A DNA stretch of 64,000 nt from Clostridia bacterium (GTDB taxonomy: Bacteria; Bacillota; Clostridia; Oscillospirales; Acutalibacteraceae). Position 1 is the first letter of the stretch, and each line of letters opens with the position of its first letter. Shown in pieces: positions 16,199-25,220 of this stretch. The DNA lies in contig JAFSAR010000023.1 of NCBI GenBank assembly GCA_017442225.1, forward strand, positions 62,001 through 126,000, read 5' to 3'. The position numbers and the translations under genes were made by a program. The notes below the pieces were generated by a model that worked only from the letters and a program-made list of their open reading frames with translations, was not told where the DNA came from and did no database searches.

Positions 16199-17218
16199 AT
16201 GAAACAACAGCTTGAACAAATCAAGTCTGCGGCACTTTCGGCTATTGCCGCCGCAGAAAACAGTGCCGACTGTGAAAATGTCAGAGTAAAATACCTCGGT
16301 AAAAAAGGTGAGCTTACCGCAATACTTAAAATGATGGGTGGGCTCTCCCCCGAAGAACGTCCAATTATGGGTCAGCTTGTAAACACTGCAAAAGCGGAAG
16401 TTGATGCGGCTTTAGGCGAAAAGATTGCTGAAATGAAAGCAAAGGCTACCGAGCTTAAGCTCAAGGAAGAAACAATTGACATCACCATGCCTGCAAAGGT
16501 ATCCAAAACGGGTAAATTGCATCCGCTTAATACCGTACTTAACGATATGATTGATATATTTCAGTCAATGGGCTTTGACGTGGTAGACGGCCCTGAGGTT
16601 GAAACCGACCACTATAATTTTGAATGTCTTAATGTGCCCGCCGACCACCCTGCACGCGATATGCAGGATACATTTTATCTGGCAGAAAATATTCTTCTTC
16701 GCACACAGACCTCTGCCGCTCAAATCAGAACAATGGAAACCCGCAAGCCGCCTATCCGTGTTATCTGCCCAGGTCGAGTTTTCCGCGCAGATGAGGTTGA
16801 CGCAACACATTCGCCCGTTTTCCACCAGATAGAAGGTCTTGTTGTTGATAAGGGTATCACGATGTGCGACCTCAAGGGTGTGCTCGAGCAGTTTGCTCAC
16901 GAAATTTACGGCAAAGACACCAAGGTGAAATTTCGCCCATCCTTCTTCCCTTTTACCGAGCCGTCGGTTGAGGTTGATGTTTCTTGCAGCGAGTGTGGCG
17001 GTAAGGGATGTCGCGTTTGCAAGGGCGCAGGTTGGATAGAAATTTTGGGCGCGGGTATGGTTCATCCCAATGTGTTGCGCTCTTGTGGTATTGACCCCGA
17101 AGAATATAGCGGCTTTGCATTTGGTATCGGTCTTGACCGACTCACAACTACACGCTACAAGATAAGCGACATACGCTTGCTCTTTGAAAACGATAAGCGT
17201 TTTCTTGACCAATTTTAA
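16199..17218 (+). CDS. pheS: Phenylalanyl-tRNA synthetase alpha subunit
   Basis: A 339-residue catalytic subunit of the alpha2-beta2 enzyme that charges tRNA-Phe. The N-terminal helical hairpin (coiled coil, about residues 1-85) precedes the class II core. Motif 2 is around RVFRADEVDATHSPVFHQIEGL (about 198-219) and motif 3 is GFAFGIGLDRLTTTRY. The region CSECGGKGCRVCKGAGWIEILG (about 262-283) is the usual bacterial PheS form. AAAGGAG lies eight bases before ATG. It is 18 bases ahead of pheT and under T-box control. Confidence 0.98.
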   Translation: MKQQLEQIKSAALSAIAAAENSADCENVRVKYLGKKGELTAILKMMGGLSPEERPIMGQLVNTAKAEVDAALGEKIAEMKAKATELKLKEETIDITMPAKVSKTGKLHPLNTVLNDMIDIFQSMGFDVVDGPEVETDHYNFECLNVPADHPARDMQDTFYLAENILLRTQTSAAQIRTMETRKPPIRVICPGRVFRADEVDATHSPVFHQIEGLVVDKGITMCDLKGVLEQFAHEIYGKDTKVKFRPSFFPFTEPSVEVDVSCSECGGKGCRVCKGAGWIEILGAGMVHPNVLRSCGIDPEEYSGFAFGIGLDRLTTTRYKISDIRLLFENDKRFLDQF

Positions 17219-17236
17219 GGAAAGGAGTCACCAACA

Positions 17237-19627
17237 ATGAAAATTTCATTTAATCACTTGAAAAACTACGTTGATATAAATGTGCCTGTAAACGAGCTTT
17301 GTGACCGTATGGTTATGGCGGGCTTCGAGGTTGAAAGCATTGGGGCAGAGGGTGAAAACATTAAAAACGTTGTGGCCGCCCGCATCGTAAAATTGGAGCC
17401 ACATGGGGATAGTGACCATCTTCAGATTTGTCAGATGGATATAGGTGCCGAAAATCTTGTCCAAATAGTTACAGGCGCGCAGAATATAAAAGAGGGTGAC
17501 CTCGTTCCTGCCGCTCTTGACAACAGCGATTTACCAAACGGTATGCATATAAAAGCAGGAAAGCTTCGCGGCGTAGAGTCAAACGGTATGCTCTGTTCCG
17601 GTGAAGAGCTTTGCCTTACCGAAGAGGATTACGAGGGCGCAAGTGTTCACGGTATTCTCATTTTAAAAGACGAGTGGGCAACAGGCACCGATATGCGCAA
17701 GGTTTTGGGTCTTGATGATTATATAATTGATTTTAAAATCACCGCAAACCGCCCCGACTGCAACTGCTTTTTGGGTGTAGCCAAAGAGGCGTCTGTTGTA
17801 CTTGGCACAGCATATCATCCCCCTGTTCCCACCTACAAGACCGTAGGCGGCGATATTAAGGATTTTATTGATGTAGAGGTTAAAAACTATGACCTTTGTC
17901 CGCGTTATATAGGCAGGGTTGTAAAAAATCTCCGTATTAAGCCGTCACCCGCATGGATGCAAAAGGCAATCTCCGCGTCGGGCATGAGACCTATAAACAA
18001 TATTGTCGATATCACCAACTTTGTTATGCTTGAAACAGGTCAGCCCATGCACGCGTTTAACTACAACGATTTAGCTGATAAAAAGATTATTGTTCGTAAC
18101 GCTCGCGACGGTGAAAAAATCACAACACTTGACGGTAAGGACTATAACTTAACCCCCGATATGCTGGTTATCGCCGACGGCGAAAAGCCTTCCTGTATAG
18201 CAGGTATTATGGGCGGTAAAGAGAGTGAAATCGAGGACGATACAAAGGATTTATTCTTAGAGTCTGCCAAATTCCGCCGCGACAGTGTGCGTAAAACAGG
18301 CAGAGCGCTCGGTATTCGCACCGAAGCAAGCGGTCGCTTTGAAAAGGGCGTTGACATTGTAAATGTTGGATTTGCTATGGATCGCGCTTTACAGCTTATT
18401 GACGAGCTTGACGCAGGTGATATTATCGACGGTGCGCTTGACCGAAATCAAGGGCTCCCCGAAGACAAAATTTTAAACGTAACATCAAAAAGTATAGTTG
18501 ATCTTTTGGGTGTGGATATCCCGGAAAGCAAAATGTTAGAAATTTTAAATAGCCTTTGCTTGCCAACTACCGCAAACGATGGCGTTCTTACAGTTCGTGT
18601 ACCATCAATTCGTGATGACATAGAGGGTAGAGCCGACCTTGCCGAAGAGGTTATGCGTATCTACGGATACGATCACATTGTAGGCTCTGCTATGCGCGGC
18701 GATGTTGTCCGCGGAACAAAGCTCCCCTCTCGCATCAAGTCCGACAAATTAAAGTCGTTGCTTTGCGGTATGGGTTGTTATGAAATTGCTACCTATTCAT
18801 TTATCGCGTCGGGTGCAGTTGACACCTTAAAGCTTGCCGCAGACGATGCTCGTCGCAACGCAATCAAGCTTATAAATCCCCTTGGTGATGAGTATTCGAC
18901 ACTGCGCACCCAGCTTGTAAGCAGTATGCTTACCGTTATGGCTACCAATATTAACCGCAAGATTGATTCTGGCAGATTTTTCGAAGAAAGTAAACGCTTT
19001 GTTGCAAAATCACTTCCTCTTAACGAACAGCCCGACGAGCTGCCCACTCTTTGCATAGGTCTTTACGGTAAGGATGAGGATTTCTTTACACTTAAAGGCA
19101 TTGTCGAAGAGGTTATGACACTTTGCGGCGCGCATACACAGTATAAGCGTAGCAGTGAACCGTATCTACACCCAGGCAGACAGGCAGAAGTTCTTGCTAA
19201 CAATGTTTCTGCCGCAGTTCTCGGTGAGGTTCACCCCGAGGTTGCCGCAAGCTATGGTATAGACACACGCGTCTATGTTGCAGAAATCAAGCTTGACGTG
19301 CTATACGCAATAAACAAGCGCAAGACAACCTATAAACCACTGCCCAAATTCCCCGCTGTTGAGCGTGACTTTGCTATGCTTTGTGATGCCGACATACCCG
19401 TAGGCGATTTAGAAAAGGCTATCATATCGGGTGGCGGAAGAGTACTTGAAAAGGTAGAGCTTTTTGACGTATATCAAGGCTCACAAATACCCGAGGGTAA
19501 AAAGAGCGTTGCATATAGCGTGTGGCTTCGCTCTGCTGAAGGCACCCTTACCGACGCTCAGATTGAAGAAATAAGCGCAAAAATCATTGCAAAGCTCGAA
19601 AAATTGGGCGCAGAACTTCGTAAATAA
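17237..19627 (+). CDS. pheT: Phenylalanyl-tRNA synthetase beta subunit
   Basis: A 796-residue subunit that binds and positions tRNA-Phe and edits Tyr-tRNA-Phe. Domains in order: an EMAP-like tRNA-binding domain (about residues 40-155, CQMDIGAENLVQIVTGAQN), the B3/B4 editing domain (about 205-370), the B5 domain (about 400-475), the catalytic-like core, and a C-terminal FDX-ACB anticodon-binding domain (about 700-796, starting YKPLPKFPAVERDFAM). Full length; the ribosome site is GGAAAGGAG. It is co-transcribed with pheS. Only a weak GGGAACGAAGCCCC remnant follows; I see no strong terminator. Confidence 0.98.
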   Translation: MKISFNHLKNYVDINVPVNELCDRMVMAGFEVESIGAEGENIKNVVAARIVKLEPHGDSDHLQICQMDIGAENLVQIVTGAQNIKEGDLVPAALDNSDLPNGMHIKAGKLRGVESNGMLCSGEELCLTEEDYEGASVHGILILKDEWATGTDMRKVLGLDDYIIDFKITANRPDCNCFLGVAKEASVVLGTAYHPPVPTYKTVGGDIKDFIDVEVKNYDLCPRYIGRVVKNLRIKPSPAWMQKAISASGMRPINNIVDITNFVMLETGQPMHAFNYNDLADKKIIVRNARDGEKITTLDGKDYNLTPDMLVIADGEKPSCIAGIMGGKESEIEDDTKDLFLESAKFRRDSVRKTGRALGIRTEASGRFEKGVDIVNVGFAMDRALQLIDELDAGDIIDGALDRNQGLPEDKILNVTSKSIVDLLGVDIPESKMLEILNSLCLPTTANDGVLTVRVPSIRDDIEGRADLAEEVMRIYGYDHIVGSAMRGDVVRGTKLPSRIKSDKLKSLLCGMGCYEIATYSFIASGAVDTLKLAADDARRNAIKLINPLGDEYSTLRTQLVSSMLTVMATNINRKIDSGRFFEESKRFVAKSLPLNEQPDELPTLCIGLYGKDEDFFTLKGIVEEVMTLCGAHTQYKRSSEPYLHPGRQAEVLANNVSAAVLGEVHPEVAASYGIDTRVYVAEIKLDVLYAINKRKTTYKPLPKFPAVERDFAMLCDADIPVGDLEKAIISGGGRVLEKVELFDVYQGSQIPEGKKSVAYSVWLRSAEGTLTDAQIEEISAKIIAKLEKLGAELRK

Positions 19628-19699
19628 TAAAAATGTCGGGAACGAAGCCCCTACGAACTCTCTTAATAAAAAATTAAGCGGATTTTATTAAAATTTTTC

Positions 19700-19728
19700 T
19701 TGAAATTTTGTATAATGCGGTATAGAAT
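19700..19728 (+). promoter_or_regulatory. Sigma-A promoter for ireB
   Basis: TTGAAA at 19700-19705, a 17-base spacer, TAGAAT at 19723-19728. A TATAAT at 19711-19716 lacks a matching -35 box. Confidence 0.55.
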
Positions 19729-19763
19729 AAAGATAATAATGAATCAATAGTGAGGTGCTTATT

Positions 19764-20009
19764 ATGAATGATAAAACTATGACCTTTTCAATCGGTGACC
19801 AAACCGAGCAGGAAATCCGTCGTACATTGACGGTTGTATATGACTCTTTAAAAGAAAAGGGTTATAACCCCATAAACCAGATTGTCGGCTACATTTTGTC
19901 CGAAGACCCGACATATATTACAACTCATAATAACGCCCGAAACCTTATCCGCCGCATAGACCGCGACACATTGTTGCAGTCGCTTGTGCGTTATTATCTT
20001 ACTGCTTAA
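19764..20009 (+). CDS. ireB: IreB family regulatory phosphoprotein
   Basis: An 81-residue protein of the IreB (UPF0297/YrzL) family. In Enterococcus it is phosphorylated by the PASTA kinase IreK and affects cephalosporin tolerance. The family is recognised by [20 protein letters not shown] (about residues 17-36) and [22 protein letters not shown], ending in a [12 protein letters not shown] helix. Full length, soluble. ATG 19764 has GAGGTG upstream. In many Firmicutes it sits in alaS-ireB-ruvX-yrzB; here it stands alone with its own promoter and terminator, which is a local rearrangement. Confidence 0.95.
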   Translation: MNDKTMTFSIGDQTEQEIRRTLTVVYDSLKEKGYNPINQIVGYILSEDPTYITTHNNARNLIRRIDRDTLLQSLVRYYLTA

Positions 20010-20011
20010 TT

Positions 20012-20080
20012 AAAGCACAATTCAAAATGCACAATGCACAATTATCTAAAACAAAAGCCTCTGCTAAAGCAGGGGCTTTG
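20012..20080. repeat. Repeat-linked terminator (copy 1) after ireB
   Basis: Tandem ATGCACA units (CAAAATGCACAATGCACAA) lead into ATTATCTAAAACAAAAG and then a terminator with arms AAAGCCTCTGC and GCAGGGGCTTT (about 20054-20079). The same layout, with similar sequence, follows the stop codon at 34315-34348. It begins directly after the ireB stop codon. The rest of the gap to murI shows only a promoter. Confidence 0.65.
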
Positions 20081-20185
20081 TTATGTGTTGGCAAAAATTA
20101 AAATATAATACTTAAAATTAAACGCACAATCTTAATTACAAGGTAATTGCGCACCAGAATTATGCACCGCGCAATCATTTTTATC

Positions 20186-20217
20186 TTGCTAAAACTCATA
20201 TTATATGTTAATATAAT
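20186..20217 (+). promoter_or_regulatory. Promoter region for the murI-argS operon
   Basis: TTGCTA at 20186-20191 with TAATAT 17 bases later (20209-20214), or TATAAT at 20212-20217 with a long 20-base spacer. Which pair is used cannot be told. Confidence 0.4.
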
Positions 20218-20253
20218 ATGAATATATATCGTTTGCAGAAAGGGGTCGGGGTT

Positions 20254-21072
20254 ATGGCAGATAATCGCGCGATTGGCGTTTTCGATTCGGGGCTTGGCGG
20301 TCTTACCGTTGCTCGTGAAATTATGAAGCTGTTACCAAACGAAAACATAGTCTATTTTGGCGACACCGGTCGTGTGCCTTACGGTACCAAAGGTCGTGAA
20401 ACCATTCGTAAATATGCGCTTCAAGACGAGCGTTTTTTGCTGTCGTGTAATGTAAAAATGATAGTTGCTGCTTGCGGTACGGTATCATCGGTAGCATCTG
20501 ATACGGCAGAGCAGTTGCCTGTTCCTTTTGTCGAGGTAGTATCACACTCTGTTAATGCGGCGATAGCGGCTACAAAATCGGGGAAAATAGGTGTTCTTGC
20601 GACCAATGCTACCATATCAAGCGGCGCTCACAAAAAACAGATTTTAAAGCTTATGCCCGATGCTCAGGTTGTTGAAGCGGCAGGCACGTTGCTTGTGCCC
20701 ATTGTCGAAGAGGGTTGGATTGGCGAGGATGATGCCGTGGCTATAGAAACCTTGAAACGTTATCTCGCGCCAATGATTGAAAACAATATTGACACATTGA
20801 TTTTAGGCTGTACCCATTTTCCTGTTTTATCGAGTATTATAAGAAATATTTTAGGAGATTCAGTTGCACTAATAAATATGGGTGAGGCTACAGCTAAAGC
20901 AATAGAAAAAATGCTCGAAAACACCGATTGCCTTAACGACGGGGCAAAAACCGCTCAATATAAATTTTATGCAAGCGATAAAACAAAGTCCTTTGAAAAG
21001 ACTGTAAAGGTATTGCTTGGTAATTACAACAAAGATTTTGAAATTGAACAGGTAGATATAGAAAAGGTATGA
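20254..21072 (+). CDS. murI: Glutamate racemase
   Basis: A 272-residue cytoplasmic enzyme that makes D-glutamate for peptidoglycan. The N-terminal AIGVFDSGLGGLTVAREI (about residues 6-23) is the family signature, and GDTGRVPYGTKG follows at about 42-53. The two catalytic cysteines are in AACGTVSS (about residue 75) and LGCTHFPVL (about 185). The first motif has CGT where many species have CNT, an ordinary variation within Clostridia. ATG 20254 is chosen because a G-rich ribosome site precedes it. It overlaps the DUF1934 gene by ATGA, starting an operon that runs through argS. Confidence 0.96.
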   Translation: MADNRAIGVFDSGLGGLTVAREIMKLLPNENIVYFGDTGRVPYGTKGRETIRKYALQDERFLLSCNVKMIVAACGTVSSVASDTAEQLPVPFVEVVSHSVNAAIAATKSGKIGVLATNATISSGAHKKQILKLMPDAQVVEAAGTLLVPIVEEGWIGEDDAVAIETLKRYLAPMIENNIDTLILGCTHFPVLSSIIRNILGDSVALINMGEATAKAIEKMLENTDCLNDGAKTAQYKFYASDKTKSFEKTVKVLLGNYNKDFEIEQVDIEKV

Positions 21073-21488
21073 AAAAGGTATTAGTAAAGGTAAAGGGTAC
21101 GCAGGATGTTGACGGCGAAAAGGCGGTTGTAGAGCTTTCAACCGAAGGTACTATTCGTGAATTTGATGGCGATTATATTATAACCTATAATGACGACCCT
21201 ACCGAATCAGGCGGTCAAACAAAAACCCAGCTTACCGTACAAAAAAACGGTACGGTTATTTTGGATAGACGAGGTGACCTTAATTCTCGCCTTGTTATAA
21301 CCGAGGGTGAGCGAAACAGTTGCCTTTACGCTATACCGCAGGGCAGTTTAACCCTTGGTATTTATGGCAAAACGGTAAAAAATACTATGACTGCAAACGG
21401 CGGTACAGTAAAAATGGTTTATTCAATAGATATGAATCTCGAGCCTTTAAGTGATAACGAGGTTGAGATTTTTGTGGAGGAAAGATAA
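21069..21488 (+). CDS. DUF1934 beta-barrel protein (YwiB-like)
   Basis: A 139-residue small soluble protein with alternating beta strands, matching the DUF1934/YwiB family: KVLVKVKGTQDVDGEK at the start, then YIITYNDD and VQKNGTVILDRRG in the middle, and GSLTLGIYGKTVKN towards the end. The fold is lipocalin-like; its function is unknown. The gene overlaps murI by four bases (ATGA) and touches argS with no gap. DUF1934-argS adjacency is a recurrent Firmicutes arrangement, so a link to translation or to regulation of argS is possible. Confidence 0.88.
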   Translation: MKKVLVKVKGTQDVDGEKAVVELSTEGTIREFDGDYIITYNDDPTESGGQTKTQLTVQKNGTVILDRRGDLNSRLVITEGERNSCLYAIPQGSLTLGIYGKTVKNTMTANGGTVKMVYSIDMNLEPLSDNEVEIFVEER

Positions 21489-23177
21489 ATGTCAGTTTTA
21501 GTAAATGAAGCAAAAAAACAAATTGAAGAATTACTTATAAATGCGGCAAAGACCGCAATAGAAAAGGGTGAACTTTGCGAAGCGGAGCTTGCGCCCTTTA
21601 AGGTAGAGGTTCCTGCTGACCGCAAAAACGGCGACTATGCTGTAAATGCGGCTATGGTTTGGGCACGTGGCTTTAAATCGGCGCCGCGCGCTATTGCTGA
21701 AAAGCTAATGTCAAACATAGATTTTGACGGAACATTTATTGAAAAATATGAAATTGCCGGCCCTGGTTTTATAAACCTTTTCTTGTCGGACAAGTATTAT
21801 GCTGACATAGTTGCCGACGTTATTACAAAGGGTGACGACTACGGCAAAAGCAATTACGGCGAAGGCAAAAGGGTACTTGTTGAATTTGTTTCCGCCAACC
21901 CTACAGGCCCTATGCATATAGGTAACGCTCGCGGCGGTGCTTTGGGCGACTGCTTGGCGGCAGTAATGTCGGCTGCAGGTTATTATACCGAGCGTGAATT
22001 TTATATAAACGATGCGGGCAATCAAATAAACAAATTTGGTTTATCTCTGGATTTGCGTTATCAACAGATTTTTGCCGACGGTGTTGAAATGCCCGAAGAC
22101 TCATACCACGGTGAAGACATTGTTGCTCACGCAAAGGCTTTTGCCGAAATTAACGGAGACAAATATATGTCGGTTGACGAGGCTACTCGTCGCAAGGCTT
22201 TGGTAGAATTCGCTCTGCCTAAAAATATTCAGGGCCTTCAGGACGACCTTCGTAAATATCGCATTGAATACAACACCTGGTTTCGTGAAAGCGCACTTCA
22301 CAACAATGGCGAAGCCGCCAGAATTATTGAACTTTTAAAGCAAAGCGGTCATACCTATACGCAAGAAGATGCTCTTTGGTTTAAGGCTACCGATTTTGGC
22401 TGTGACAAAGACTTTGTGCTTGTTCGCGCTAACGGTGTGCCAACCTATGTTGTACCCGATATTGCATACCATTATAACAAGCTCGAGGTTCGTAAGTTTG
22501 ACAAGGCTATAGACATTTTAGGCGCTGACCACCACGGCTATGTGCCACGTCTTAAAGCGGCGCTCACAGCCTTGGGAGTTGATGCCGACCGCCTTGACGT
22601 TGTTCTTATGCAAATGGTACGTCTTGTACGTGACGGCGAGGTTATAAAGGCTTCTAAGCGTTCGGGTAAAGCGATTACCCTTGTAACGCTTCTTGACGAA
22701 GTGCCGATTGATGCCGCGAGATTTTTCTTTAATTTGCGCGAACCCAACTCTCACTTTGATTTTGACCTTGACCTTGCAGTTAGCGAGTCTAACAGCAACC
22801 CTGTTTTCTATGTGCAGTACGCATACGCCCGTATTTGCAGTATTTTGCGCAACCTCGCAGAAGATGGTATTAACAAACGTGACTGCACAGCGGAAGAGTT
22901 GTGTTTGCTTAATGCTCCCGAAGAGCGCGAGCTTATCATTCATATTTCATCCCTTACCGACGAAATTATTCAATCGGCAAAATCGTATGACCCTGCGCGT
23001 CTTACACACTATGTAAACGAGCTTGCTACCAAATTCCACAAGTTCTATGCGGCGTGTCGTGTTAAGGGCGACGACGAAGTGCTTACACAAGCGCGTCTTA
23101 ACCTCTGCTATGCAACGGGCATTGTTATTAAAAACGTGCTTGATATGATGAAAATTTCTGCTCCCGAAAAAATGTAA
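21489..23177 (+). CDS. argS: Arginyl-tRNA synthetase
   Basis: A 562-residue class I synthetase. The N-terminal additional domain (residues 1-115) contacts the tRNA D-loop. The HIGH motif occurs as HIGN in NPTGPMHIGNARGGALGD (about residues 138-155). The KMSKS-like segment is degenerate (IKASKRSGKAITL), as is common in ArgRS, which needs its tRNA for activation. The C-terminal DALR helical anticodon-binding domain ends the protein. GAGGAAAG precedes ATG. It lies directly after the DUF1934 gene. The tRNA-Arg(ACG) gene at 2044 encodes one of its substrates. Confidence 0.97.
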   Translation: MSVLVNEAKKQIEELLINAAKTAIEKGELCEAELAPFKVEVPADRKNGDYAVNAAMVWARGFKSAPRAIAEKLMSNIDFDGTFIEKYEIAGPGFINLFLSDKYYADIVADVITKGDDYGKSNYGEGKRVLVEFVSANPTGPMHIGNARGGALGDCLAAVMSAAGYYTEREFYINDAGNQINKFGLSLDLRYQQIFADGVEMPEDSYHGEDIVAHAKAFAEINGDKYMSVDEATRRKALVEFALPKNIQGLQDDLRKYRIEYNTWFRESALHNNGEAARIIELLKQSGHTYTQEDALWFKATDFGCDKDFVLVRANGVPTYVVPDIAYHYNKLEVRKFDKAIDILGADHHGYVPRLKAALTALGVDADRLDVVLMQMVRLVRDGEVIKASKRSGKAITLVTLLDEVPIDAARFFFNLREPNSHFDFDLDLAVSESNSNPVFYVQYAYARICSILRNLAEDGINKRDCTAEELCLLNAPEERELIIHISSLTDEIIQSAKSYDPARLTHYVNELATKFHKFYAACRVKGDDEVLTQARLNLCYATGIVIKNVLDMMKISAPEKM

Positions 23178-23196
23178 AAAGAAAGGATGATCTGCT

Positions 23197-24651
23197 ATGA
23201 AAATGGATAATAGAAATCTTACAATGCTTATGGATCTTTATGAAATGACTATGGCGAACGGAATTATGCAAAGTGATATGCGTGATACTATCACGTACTT
23301 TGATATGTTCTTCCGCCGCGTGCCCGACCAGGGCGGTTATGCCATTATGGCAGGCATTGAGCAACTTATTGATTATCTTAATAATCTGCATTTCGACGAT
23401 AGCGATATCAAATATTTAAAATCACTGGGACTTTTTTGCGACGAATTCATAGATTATTTGCGCAATTTTAAGTTTGAATGTGACGTTTGGGCAGTGCCCG
23501 AGGGTACGCCAATATTTCCTAACGAGCCTATAGTTACCGTTCGCGGTCCGGCAATACAGGCAATGCTTATTGAAACGATGGTGCTGCTTACAATTAACCA
23601 TCAATCTCTTATAGCAACCAAGGCAAATCGTATTGTTCGCGCTGCAAAGGGTCGTCCTGTTATGGAATTCGGCGCACGCCGTGCACAGGGCGCTGATGCC
23701 GCATATTATGGCGCGCGAGCTGCAATAATCGGCGGTTGTAGTGGTACGTCCGACCTAAAAACAGCAAAAGATTTCGGCACCAAAGCAGTTGGTACTATGG
23801 CGCACAGCTGGGTACAGCTTTTTTCCGACGAATACACTGCCTTTAAGACTTATGCAGAGACTTATCCAGACAGCTGTATGCTGCTTGTCGATACCTTCAA
23901 CGTTTTAAAATCCGGTATACCAAATGCTATTAAGGTTTTTGACGAGGTATTAAAACCCAAAGGCTTCCGTCCTCTTGGTATTAGAATTGACAGTGGTGAT
24001 ATAGCCTATTTGTCAAAAAAAGCCCGTCAAATGCTTGACGAAGCGGGTTATCCCGATGCAAAAATTTGCGTTTCAAATTCTCTTGACGAGCATCTTATAC
24101 GCGATATGGATATTCAGGGTGCTTGTATTGACAGCTACGGCGTGGGCGAACGACTAATCACTGCGTCAAGCGAGGCTGTTTTTGGCGGTGTTTACAAGCT
24201 TGTCGCTACCGAGCAGGACGGCGTTATTACACCAAAAATAAAAATCAGCGAAAATATCGCTAAAATCACAGTCCCTGGTGTTAAAATTCCGTGGCGACTT
24301 TATGATAGGACTACAAACAAGGCGATCGCCGATGTTATCACACTTAATTACGAAAAGATTGATGACAGTAAGCCTTATGAAATCTTCGACCCGACATATA
24401 CCTGGAAGCGTAAAACCGTTACCGATTTTTATGCGCGCAAATTACAGGTAAAGATTTTCGAAAAGGGAGAACAGGTTTATACTTCACCCTCTGTATCGGA
24501 AATTTCCGCCGTGCGCGAAGAACTTGTTAACAATTTGTGGGACGAGGTTAAGCGTTTTGAAAAACCGCACACCTATTACGTTGACCTAAGCCAAGACCTC
24601 TGGGACCAGCGTAACGAGCTTTTAAATAAAGCCAATAAAAAGGAAGTATAA
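23197..24651 (+). CDS. pncB: Nicotinate phosphoribosyltransferase
   Basis: A 484-residue enzyme that joins nicotinate to PRPP with ATP hydrolysis, salvaging NAD. The N-terminal LTMLMDLYEMTMANGIM is typical, followed by the family signature around EFGARRAQGADAAYYGARAA (about residues 155-174), with the catalytic His in MAHSWVQLF (about 205). The active-site loop RIDSGDIAYLSK lies at about 265. Length is normal for the long Gram-positive type. Nineteen bases separate it from argS, and the next gene starts two bases after its stop, so it probably belongs to the murI-argS operon. Confidence 0.95.
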   Translation: MKMDNRNLTMLMDLYEMTMANGIMQSDMRDTITYFDMFFRRVPDQGGYAIMAGIEQLIDYLNNLHFDDSDIKYLKSLGLFCDEFIDYLRNFKFECDVWAVPEGTPIFPNEPIVTVRGPAIQAMLIETMVLLTINHQSLIATKANRIVRAAKGRPVMEFGARRAQGADAAYYGARAAIIGGCSGTSDLKTAKDFGTKAVGTMAHSWVQLFSDEYTAFKTYAETYPDSCMLLVDTFNVLKSGIPNAIKVFDEVLKPKGFRPLGIRIDSGDIAYLSKKARQMLDEAGYPDAKICVSNSLDEHLIRDMDIQGACIDSYGVGERLITASSEAVFGGVYKLVATEQDGVITPKIKISENIAKITVPGVKIPWRLYDRTTNKAIADVITLNYEKIDDSKPYEIFDPTYTWKRKTVTDFYARKLQVKIFEKGEQVYTSPSVSEISAVREELVNNLWDEVKRFEKPHTYYVDLSQDLWDQRNELLNKANKKEV

Positions 24652-24653
24652 AA

Positions 24654-25196
24654 ATGAAAAAGATTTTAAGTCTTGTTCTTTGTATGATTTTTGCACTCTC
24701 TCTTACCGCTTGCGGCAATAAATCAGGTGGCGGCAGTGAGCACGGCGTGGATATTGAGTACTACGCCAGACTCGGTCAGATTTCCGACCTCCGATATAAG
24801 CTTGGCGACAGCGTAGAGGATGCAAAAGCCGCTCTCGGCGAAACGCTTGACGACCACGGCGAATCAAATTATTTTGACTACGAATCGGGCGAATACACAA
24901 TTATGACCGACGGTTCAGTTTGTTGCTGTTATAAAACCGACGACGAGTCGGCAGGCATTACCCATATTGTAAAATACGGCGACGCTTACGGCTTTACCGT
25001 GGGCGCAGTATCCACTCAGGTGCGCGATACTATGAGCGATATGGGCTATGAGAGCCAAGAACGCGAGGCAAAAAGCGGCGAATTGTTCTTTTTGCCCGCA
25101 AGTGCAGGCATTACCGTTTTAGAATACCAAATCAAAGAAAACACCGTTTTGTTCGTGTTTCAGGAGCACGCGCTTAGCGCTACAGTGATTTATTAA
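24654..25196 (+). CDS. Small lipoprotein of unknown function
   Basis: A 180-residue protein with a clear lipoprotein signal: KK at residues 2-3, a hydrophobic core, and lipobox LTAC with Cys20 as the lipidated residue. A Gly/Ser linker follows. The exported part (about 30-180) is rich in Asp, Glu, Gly and Tyr, with a CCCY run near residue 85, which is odd for an extracellular protein unless it binds metal or forms disulfides. I recognise no family. It starts two bases after pncB, so it is probably the last gene of that operon. Confidence 0.8.
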   Translation: MKKILSLVLCMIFALSLTACGNKSGGGSEHGVDIEYYARLGQISDLRYKLGDSVEDAKAALGETLDDHGESNYFDYESGEYTIMTDGSVCCCYKTDDESAGITHIVKYGDAYGFTVGAVSTQVRDTMSDMGYESQEREAKSGELFFLPASAGITVLEYQIKENTVLFVFQEHALSATVIY

Positions 25197-25220
25197 ATTA
25201 AATAATTTTTAGGAGACCCT